Origin: Clostridia bacterium
Lineage (GTDB): Bacteria > Bacillota > Clostridia > Christensenellales > Borkfalkiaceae
DNA length: 7,402 bases
NCBI GenBank assembly: GCA_017421905.1
Contig: JAFOHH010000232.1
Span: forward strand, 1 to 7,402
Direction of reading: 5' to 3'
Shown: positions 1 to 6,000 of the stretch, in pieces
Position numbering within the stretch: the stretch's first letter is position 1
Layout of the letters: the number at the start of each line of letters is the position of its first letter
Made by a program: the position numbers and the translations under genes
Notes under the pieces: model-generated
Databases searched by the model: none
Told to the model about the DNA's origin: nothing
What the model saw: the letters and a program-made list of their open reading frames with translations, nothing else

Positions 1-2316
1 TACCGTAATTTTGCGAATAGCCTGACGGGATAAAACGGGGTCGTTCGTGCCCCAAACGCAGAAGGACATGGCTCTTCCCGTCCAGTAGAAGGTATAGAAA
101 TAGCTGTGCTCTACGGTGAGGTTTTCGATAGAGGCGCGGCGGTTAAAGCCGGGCTTTGCAGGCATCCAGAAATAATCGCGCGGGTCGCTGTACGTTGCGC
201 CGAGGGCGATACCGTCGTCGTTGATGTTAAAGCGAGCAAAGGCAACCAAAATGTTTTTGCCGCCGCTGGGCCAAATGCCGTCTGCGCCCGTGCATTTGCA
301 ATGGTCTGCCAAAACGTTGGCAATTAAACCGTTTTTACTGCTTTTTACAACGATGTGCGCCGCGCTGCTGCGGATCATGGTGATATCGGAAATTTCGTAA
401 TTGTCGCAATCGCTAAAGCCGATGGGGGTAACGTGCGCACGGTCCTGACAGCCAACGCAAACGTTATCGCCGATAAAGCGGAAATGTCCGTCGGGCGAAA
501 TGGAGGCTTGGTCCCAATGGCGAATGGTACCCTTACCGGTAAGCTTAATATTGCTTTCGCGGAAGGCGTAAATTAAAGGCCAGTTGCCGTTGCGGCTATT
601 TGCCGCCCAGTTAATGCCAGTAACCGCCGCATTGTGGCCAAAGGCGGGAACGTCGTCGTAGTGGTAAAGGTCGTCGCTTTCCCACAAAATTGCGCCTTCT
701 TCTAAATGCAGTTCTACGTTAGAGCGCAAATACAAGCGCGTAACGCGGTAACGCTTGCCGTAGAAGGAATCGTCGCCGGGAACGATTACCTTGCCGCCGC
801 CCTGCGCCGCGATATCGTCAATTGCCTTTTGAATAACCTTCGTATCGTCGGTATAGCCGTCCGCCGCAGCGTTGTAGGGCGCGTCGGTTACCTTTACTTC
901 TCTTGCGGGGAGATCGAAATGGTAGGGGTTTTCAATGAGGTCGCGCCAGTTTTGTACCGTAGCGCGCGGGGAGAATTTGAGCCACGTTCCATCGCTATAC
1001 TTTGCAACGGCAAGGAATTGCGAAGAAAGGAGCGTGCCCTTTTTCGCCTTCCAAGAAAAGCTTGCCGTAAATTTGCCGTCCTTTACCGTGGCGGTAGCAA
1101 GGTGTTCTAAATCCTCAATCTTTTCTTCTAAAATATGGGGGAAGATGCGGTAAATTTCCACCGATTCGGCAGCCTTTGCAAGCGTGCCGCAAAGGGTAAT
1201 GGTTTGCGCCGCTTTATCGGCCGTGCACGCCGTAATTTCGCCGCCGTAGGGCTCGATTTTATCTTCTTCTTCAAAGGAAATTTTATAAATTTGATAGGTA
1301 TCTTCGCCGTCGGGAACGATTTTCATCCAAGTGAGCTTGCCCGTTGCCGTGGGGAGATCGGAAAGGTTGCAATATACCGTTTGCGCTTTAGTAAGTCCGT
1401 CAAAGGCAAACGCCTTGCATTTATCCTCGCTCCACTCGGGGCTTTCCGCCGTGGTAAAGTACACCTTAAAGCTTGCCTTTCCGCTTGCCGATTTTATGCG
1501 AAGATACAGGGTGTTTTTAATGGCGAGTTCGGTATTCCAAATGGTTTCCCCTGCCTCTTTTAGGGTGGGGAGGGTAAGCGAAGAGCCCTTTTGGAAGGAG
1601 TAGGTCAGTACGCCGTTTTCGTGCTTTACCGTACCATTTTCCACGCCGAATTCCGTTTCCATACCGCCGCCGTTTAAGCCAAAGTCTACCACCTTGCCTA
1701 CGAAGATGGTATCAAACTTCATAACGCCTTGCCAGCCGGGGGCGTCCTCTTCGGCACGCAGGGTAAACTCTACGCGGTCTACCTTGCCCATAAGGGGGCA
1801 GCCTGCAAAGTTGAAATATACCAAATTATAGCCGTATGCGTTGAGGTATACCGTGCGCGTTTCGCTTTTTTTGCCGCTGTATACCGTAGCAATTAAGTAG
1901 CTGTTAGAAAGAAGAAGCGGATCGGGCGCACCTTGCGAAATTTTATTTTCCGCCATATCGCGGAAGTATTGCGAATCGAACGGGCCGTCGTACGTGCCGT
2001 AAGCAAACATAATGGCGGGCGTTTCGGATAAATCGAGCGGTTTTTTGGGGGTAAATACTACCGTTTTATTTTCGCGCGTGGGGGTGGTTGCTTCTACGCG
2101 GAGGCCAACCTTGCCAACGGTTACGATGTCGTTTTCCGCCAAAGCAAAGGGCTTAAGCGCGGTTACGTTTTCCCCCGCGGTAAATTGCGAAAGCTGTGCT
2201 TGGTCCGCAAAATCTACGAGAACGCGCTTTCTGGAAATAAGAAGGCGACGGTTTGCGGCAGAATCTCTGGAAACCTCCAACTGCTTGTTGCGAGGATTTT
2301 TTAAGGTGATAAGCAT
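1..2316 (-). CDS. GH28-like right-handed beta-helix glycosidase, 3' end missing
   Basis: This is an open frame of 772 codons without a stop, cut by the left edge, so the C-terminus is missing. The start is ATG at 2316. A TGA in the same frame at 2331-2329 blocks any extension, and GAGGG at 2330-2326 is the ribosome site. Residues 1-90 are of unknown fold. Residues 91-210 and 211-350 look like two beta-sandwich (CBM-like) modules, the first ending in FDTIFVG (201-207). Residues 355-465 look Ig/Fn3-like. From about 470 a pectate-lyase-superfamily beta-helix begins, with DGYTDDT (486-492), an AIDDIAAQGGGKVIVP-type segment (GGG 506-508) and then parallel-helix repeats. TGADGIW (D679) and NDDGIAL (D700, D701) reproduce the GH28 catalytic spacing, where an Asp is followed 21 and 22 residues later by Asp-Asp. 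The usual GHG after that motif is not seen; WTGRAMSF (745-752) occupies a later strand. There is no signal peptide, so a cytoplasmic location is inferred. The substrate is unknown; a pectic or other uronic acid glycan is likely from the family, but distant GH49-like activity is possible. Confidence 0.85.
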   Translation of the reverse strand, partial: MLITLKNPRNKQLEVSRDSAANRRLLISRKRVLVDFADQAQLSQFTAGENVTALKPFALAENDIVTVGKVGLRVEATTPTRENKTVVFTPKKPLDLSETPAIMFAYGTYDGPFDSQYFRDMAENKISQGAPDPLLLSNSYLIATVYSGKKSETRTVYLNAYGYNLVYFNFAGCPLMGKVDRVEFTLRAEEDAPGWQGVMKFDTIFVGKVVDFGLNGGGMETEFGVENGTVKHENGVLTYSFQKGSSLTLPTLKEAGETIWNTELAIKNTLYLRIKSASGKASFKVYFTTAESPEWSEDKCKAFAFDGLTKAQTVYCNLSDLPTATGKLTWMKIVPDGEDTYQIYKISFEEEDKIEPYGGEITACTADKAAQTITLCGTLAKAAESVEIYRIFPHILEEKIEDLEHLATATVKDGKFTASFSWKAKKGTLLSSQFLAVAKYSDGTWLKFSPRATVQNWRDLIENPYHFDLPAREVKVTDAPYNAAADGYTDDTKVIQKAIDDIAAQGGGKVIVPGDDSFYGKRYRVTRLYLRSNVELHLEEGAILWESDDLYHYDDVPAFGHNAAVTGINWAANSRNGNWPLIYAFRESNIKLTGKGTIRHWDQASISPDGHFRFIGDNVCVGCQDRAHVTPIGFSDCDNYEISDITMIRSSAAHIVVKSSKNGLIANVLADHCKCTGADGIWPSGGKNILVAFARFNINDDGIALGATYSDPRDYFWMPAKPGFNRRASIENLTVEHSYFYTFYWTGRAMSFCVWGTNDPVLSRQAIRKITV

Positions 2317-2325
2317 TTTTCTTTT

Positions 2326-2330
2326 CCCTC
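2326..2330 (-). promoter_or_regulatory. Ribosome binding site fixing the GH28-like start
   Basis: GAGGG lies 9 bases upstream of ATG 2316 on the minus strand. It overlaps the in-frame TGA at 2331-2329, so no longer N-terminus is possible. This makes the lack of a signal peptide a real property rather than a start-site error. Confidence 0.7.
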
Positions 2331-2350
2331 ATGATAGTTTTTAAAAAGCC

Positions 2351-2367
2351 TTCTCCTAAAAGGAGAA
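2351..2367 (-). promoter_or_regulatory. Leader hairpin in the GH28-like 5' UTR
   Basis: A perfect 7-bp stem (TTCTCCT / AGGAGAA) with a 3-base loop lies between the predicted transcription start (about 2376) and the start codon. On the minus strand it is followed by GGC and five T's (2347-2343). It pairs up an AGGAGA sequence that resembles a Shine-Dalgarno site but is too far (over 30 bases) from the ATG to serve it. It could be a weak attenuator or a 5' stabilising hairpin. On the plus strand the same stem is followed by a T-rich run and could also stop antisense transcription. Confidence 0.45.
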
Positions 2368-2382
2368 ATTTTTCTTTTTTCT

Positions 2383-2411
2383 ATTGTACCACGAAATTTT
2401 ACCGTTCGCAA
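2383..2411 (-). promoter_or_regulatory. Sigma-A promoter of the GH28-like gene
   Basis: The -35 box TTGCGA (2411-2406) and the -10 box TACAAT (2388-2383) are separated by exactly 17 bases. Transcription would start near 2376, giving a leader of about 60 bases. The promoter sits just downstream of the small gene's terminator, which supports an independent transcription unit. Confidence 0.75.
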
Positions 2412-2467
2412 TCCTTTTTCTATTTTTTTATATGGAATTTTTCTATTACGTTATGTGTTTTTTCTAT

Positions 2468-2493
2468 AAAAAGAAGGCCTCCCAAAGGGAGGC
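2468..2493 (-). terminator. Rho-independent terminator of the 73-residue gene
   Basis: On the minus strand GCCTCCC (2493-2487), loop TTT, GGGAGGC (2483-2477) form a perfect 7-bp GC-rich stem followed by CTTCTTTTT (2476-2468). It lies 22 bases past the stop codon of the small gene. There is no T-run on the other strand, so it is directional. Confidence 0.88.
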
Positions 2494-2514
2494 GGAAAAA
2501 TTACCGGTTTTCTA

Positions 2515-2736
2515 CTACCAGTCTTCTTTAATTTTGGTTTTTACGTCGTCGTAATAGGCAAAGTAACGGTCGCGATACGCCTTGGCTGCTAAGCGAGCTT
2601 TGCGCTTTTGCTCCGCCTCCTTTTTCTCCTTATCGGTAAGGGAGTAGGGTTGAGCGGCAGGGGCTTTAAGCTCGGCAGGGGTTTGCGGAGCAGACGTTTG
2701 GTTTAGGTTGGGCGTTTGAGTGGGTTTTTGTTCCAT
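2515..2736 (-). CDS. Small charged protein of unknown function, 73 aa
   Basis: I do not recognise a family. The start ATG at 2736 is preceded by AAGGA with a 6-base gap, and the stop is TAG at 2515-2517. Residues 1-31 are rich in Pro, Gln, Thr and Ala and are probably disordered. Residues 33-73 are strongly charged and look helical: a Lys/Glu/Arg-rich stretch (DKEKKEAEQKRKARLAAKAY, 35-54), then an aromatic patch (Y54, Y58, F59, Y61, Y62) and the C-terminus KIKEDW. It has no signal peptide, membrane segment or cysteine, so it should be cytoplasmic. It has its own near-consensus promoter and a strong terminator, so it is monocistronic between two carbohydrate genes. That regulatory framing, rather than any sequence similarity, is the main argument that it is real. 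A nucleic-acid- or protein-binding role is possible from its charge but is only a guess. Confidence 0.8.
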   Translation of the reverse strand: MEQKPTQTPNLNQTSAPQTPAELKAPAAQPYSLTDKEKKEAEQKRKARLAAKAYRDRYFAYYDDVKTKIKEDW

Positions 2737-2748
2737 ATATCTTCCTTG

Positions 2749-2762
2749 GGGGAAATATCCCC
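2749..2762 (-). promoter_or_regulatory. Small palindrome in the 5' UTR of the 73-residue gene
   Basis: GGGGATATTTCCCC can fold as a 5-bp stem with a 4-base loop. It lies between the predicted transcription start (about 2766) and the ribosome site AAGGA. It could be the extreme 5' hairpin of the message, or an operator-like dyad overlapping the start. The evidence is symmetry and position only. Confidence 0.35.
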
Positions 2763-2772
2763 TTACCTTGCA

Positions 2773-2801
2773 AGCATACCATAAACGGCGGCGTTTGTCA
2801 A
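2773..2801 (-). promoter_or_regulatory. Near-consensus sigma-A promoter of the 73-residue gene
   Basis: A perfect -35 TTGACA (2801-2796) and a -10 TATGCT (2778-2773) are separated by 17 bases. The predicted start is near 2766, giving a leader of about 30 bases. This is the strongest promoter in the window and suggests substantial constitutive expression of the small protein. It begins directly after the T-run of the upstream terminator. Confidence 0.88.
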
Positions 2802-2802
2802 C

Positions 2803-2848
2803 GAAAGAAAAGCAGGCAGCCGTTTAGAGTTTTGAAAACGCCTGCCTG
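2803..2848 (-). terminator. Probable rho-independent terminator of the lipoprotein gene
   Basis: On the minus strand arm CAGGCAGGCGTTT (2848-2836) pairs with AAACGGCTGCCTG (2825-2813): 13 positions with a single C-C mismatch and a loop of about 10 bases. It is followed by CTTTTCTTT (2812-2804). It lies about 180 bases past the lipoprotein stop codon and abuts the -35 box of the next gene, so it insulates the two units. Confidence 0.75.
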
Positions 2849-2858
2849 TAAGGTCATA

Positions 2859-2926
2859 AATAGCGGCGGCGCAAAATGCTACGACCGACAGAAATAATAG
2901 CAATGAATAGCGGCGGCGCAAAATGC
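2859..2926. repeat. Direct repeat pair, two identical 21-bp GC-rich copies
   Basis: The 21-mer AATAGCGGCGGCGCAAAATGC occurs at 2859-2879 and again, identical, at 2906-2926, a period of 47 bases. The 26 bases between them are AT-rich and unrelated. The second copy is extended on its right into a perfect hairpin, while the first ends in GCTA after ATGC. The pair looks like a duplicated short palindromic element with one damaged copy. Confidence 0.85.
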
Positions 2927-2936
2927 GCCGCCGCTA
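2908..2936. repeat. Perfect 13-bp GC-rich hairpin
   Basis: TAGCGGCGGCGCA (2908-2920), loop AAA, TGCGCCGCCGCTA (2924-2936) form a perfect 13-bp inverted repeat. No T-run follows on either strand, so it is not a canonical intrinsic terminator, although it would be a very stable 3' end for the lipoprotein message. A REP-like or exonuclease-blocking role is plausible. Confidence 0.85.
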
Positions 2937-3025
2937 AATAGTGGGAGAGGTATTACAATTTAATGCCCCTTATAGGGTTTTCTTATCCCCCTTACGAGCT
3001 AAGATTGCCCAAAGTGAAGTTTATG

Positions 3026-6000
3026 TTATTCTGCAACTCTCGCGCGGCAAACGCTGAAATCGTCCAGCCACAAGGAGCCGCTGGAAAGAGCGTTCATCTT
3101 TACCATAATATAGTACGTGCCGGAAGCGGTAGGCGTGTATTGGCAGGTGACTTGCGTCCAGTCGCTTGTGCCAATGCCTTTCAATTCTAAAAGGTTTTTA
3201 ATAACGCCAACGCTGCTATCGGCATTGGTATCGTTACGGAAGAGTACGCCGCCCGCAAAACCGGGTGCCGTTAGTAACTTTTCCGTTTTGCACCAAAGGG
3301 AAATATCGTACGTTACGCCTGCTTCCAGTTCAAAAGCCATAACCGAATTACCGTTAGTGGTATTCGTGCCGTCGCCATAGTAGGTAAATTTTGCGCTACC
3401 CGTGCCGTCTTCGGTATGCGTGGTGGTTTGGTCAAAGGAAATATATTTGTCCGAGTTCCAACCCGTCCAAGTGCCAAGCGACTTAAACGCGCCGTTGGTA
3501 ATTTGGTTAGCGTAAGGATCTGCAGGGATAACTTCCTTTAGTTCGATATCGTCCACCAAAAGTCTGCCGGCTTTTAAGCTGTTCAGCTTGATAATTAAGT
3601 AGTACGTGCCGCTTTCGGTTGCGGTAAATTCGTAGAACCAGTTATACCAGTCGGTGTCTTCTTGTAAAGAGAAATCAAAGTTTGCAATTGTGCCGGTGCT
3701 ATTATCGGCGCTGAAGTTGTTAAATTTGAAACGCGCATTGATTGCAGGCGAAGGTCCGCGGACGAAACCTTCGTTTTTAAACCATACGGACAGGGTATAT
3801 TTTACGCCGCTGACGAGATTGAAGGAAACGTAGCCGTTACCGTTGGTGATGTTCGTGCCGTCGCCGTAGTAAGTAAACGCTGCGCTACCCGTGCCGTCGT
3901 CGGTGTGAGAAGCTTCGGACTCGAAGGAGAGGTATTTGTTTTGGTTCCAACCGCCCCAAGTGCCAAGCTCTGCAAACGCGCCGTTTGCATACAGGTTTTC
4001 CGTACTTCTTTCGCGATAGTAAGCGATAAACTCTACGTCGCCCTTTAAAATATATTCATCGCCAACGCTGTACTCGACGATGGTATCCTCTGCGCCCTCT
4101 TCGGTTGCGGGAATGACTACGTACCAGTAGCGGAATTCCTTCATAACGGAAAGATCGGGAGCTTCGGGTAATTGAATTACCGTGTTTTCTACGTCCACAA
4201 CGGGATCGACAATCGCAGAACCGTCGTAGGTGAAGGTTGCCGTATAGCGGCTTGCGTTTGCATCGATAACGGTTACGGTTACTTCCTTTTCGTAATCGAT
4301 ATAGCCATCCTTATGGAACACAACCTTAAAGGTGTGTACGCCGGGAGCAAAGGTGGGCGCTTCCATGCGATATTCGGTTTCGTCGGGGAGGAGGTAAGAA
4401 ATGGTTACCCCTGCATCTTCACAAGCTGCGCCGAGGTAGGTTGCCTCTGCCGCGCCGCCTTCCAGCGTGTAAGAAGCGTTTTCTGCCGTGGCAAGTGCCG
4501 CCATTTCGGTAGTCCAAGCGGTTACGGAGTATTCGGCGTACTTATCTTCTGCAATGCAGTAGAGGTGATCGAAATAAACGTCGCCCTTCTTAAAGCCGTG
4601 CATCTTCCACCACAGGTAATAGGTATCCGTTGCGGGGGCAGTCCATTTAATTTGGAAGTTAATCCAAATTCCATCGTTTACGCCGCCTGCATTTTTCAGG
4701 GTAAAGCTATGACCGCCGCCTTCGGCTTCTGCGCCCGTAGAGGTTAAGATGTAACCGCCGCCACCAAACGAGCCGCCCATAGAGGCAAAATCTAACGTTT
4801 TGTACCAGAAACCGATGTAGTAGGTTACGCCGCGTACTGCGGTAAATTCGGAACGATGTTGACCGGATGCGTCGCCGGGGTTATCGTAATTATATTTGTA
4901 TGCGAGTGCGCCGGAGCCGTCTGCAAGGTAGCTATCTTCTACCCAGTCCAGCTTTAAGCCGCCAACCCATGCTTTAAAGTTGTTTGCGCCTTCTTCCTGA
5001 TAATATTCGGGAATGGTCATCGTGTTGGAGTAAATAATTTCGTCCCAAACGGCAGTAACGGTGGTGTTTTCCGCCACGCGGATTTCTGCGCCACGGCCGC
5101 AAACCTCTTTGGTTTCTACGCCGTCCGTAACGGTTACGACCTCCCAACCGCTAAGCTTATAGCCATCCTTTTCATATTCCTGGGGAAGGGTTACCTTTTG
5201 GCCGCAAACGGCGTCAATTGCGATGTCGCTTAGCTCTTGCTCGCCGTCGTAGAAGCGAACTACCGTTTTGGCGGCGTTTTCGTCTACTACCGAAACGTAA
5301 ACGGTTCTTTCGTAGTCGTTTTCAATGCCGTCCTTATGGGCAACGATTTTTACCTCGTGATCGCCAAAGGGAAGGAGGCAGGTATCGACTGCATCGAAGC
5401 TACCGTCAATATAATAGGTAAAGGAAACGTTTTCTACTTCCGTAGTTGCTTGGTAAAGGTAATCCGTACCAACGACTACGTTTTCGTCCTTTGCGATAAT
5501 TTGCGAATATTCGTCCCACGTCCAGTAGGATTTTTCTTCTACTTCCGAGCCGGTTACGTATACGGCAAACTCGTCAAACCAAAGCGTGCCGTCGCTCATA
5601 CCGTTGGTTTTAATAAATACGTTATAATAGCCGTCGTGCTCGGTAGTAAAGCTAAAGGTTAGCGTTTTCCATTCGTGCGTGGGAATGTTAGCTGCAAGGC
5701 CAACGCCCGAAACCACACAGTCCGTTTTGTCGTTTGCAACGTTACCGCCGTTAATGCAGTCTGCAAGGGTAATGGAGGGGTATGCCGTTGCCACAGCGGA
5801 ATAATCTTCGCTGGCAAGCATTTTTACGGTAAAGGTGTAGTTTAAACCGCCTTGCAAATAATACCACTTAACGAGATTACCGTTGCCCGCACCGCGGATG
5901 GCAATAGAGCCCGTTCCGTCGAAATAGTAGGACATATTGGGATCGTAAGCAACCTTACCTGCTTTATTTAAAGCGGGCAAGTTCCAACCCATCCAGTAAT

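Noticed and set aside
706..1563. Plus-strand open frames of 134 and 142 residues
   Set aside because: Both are antisense to the GH28-like gene, which has clear family motifs and its own promoter and ribosome site.
2160..2332. Alternative ATG at 2332 on the minus strand, upstream of the GH28-like start
   Set aside because: It is out of frame with the enzyme, ends after about 57 codons, and its nearest AGGAG is about 20 bases away. A translated leader peptide is not supported.
2331..2531. 66-residue plus-strand frame in the intergenic spacer
   Set aside because: It is an AT-rich Phe/Lys/Arg composition crossing a terminator and a promoter of the opposite strand, with no ribosome site.
4172..4747. 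191-residue open frame on the plus strand
   Set aside because: It is fully antisense to the lipoprotein coding region, has no ribosome site, and its translation resembles no domain. It arises from the codon bias of the real gene.
5237..5662. 141-residue plus-strand open frame
   Set aside because: It is antisense to the middle of the lipoprotein and has no start signals or recognisable domain.
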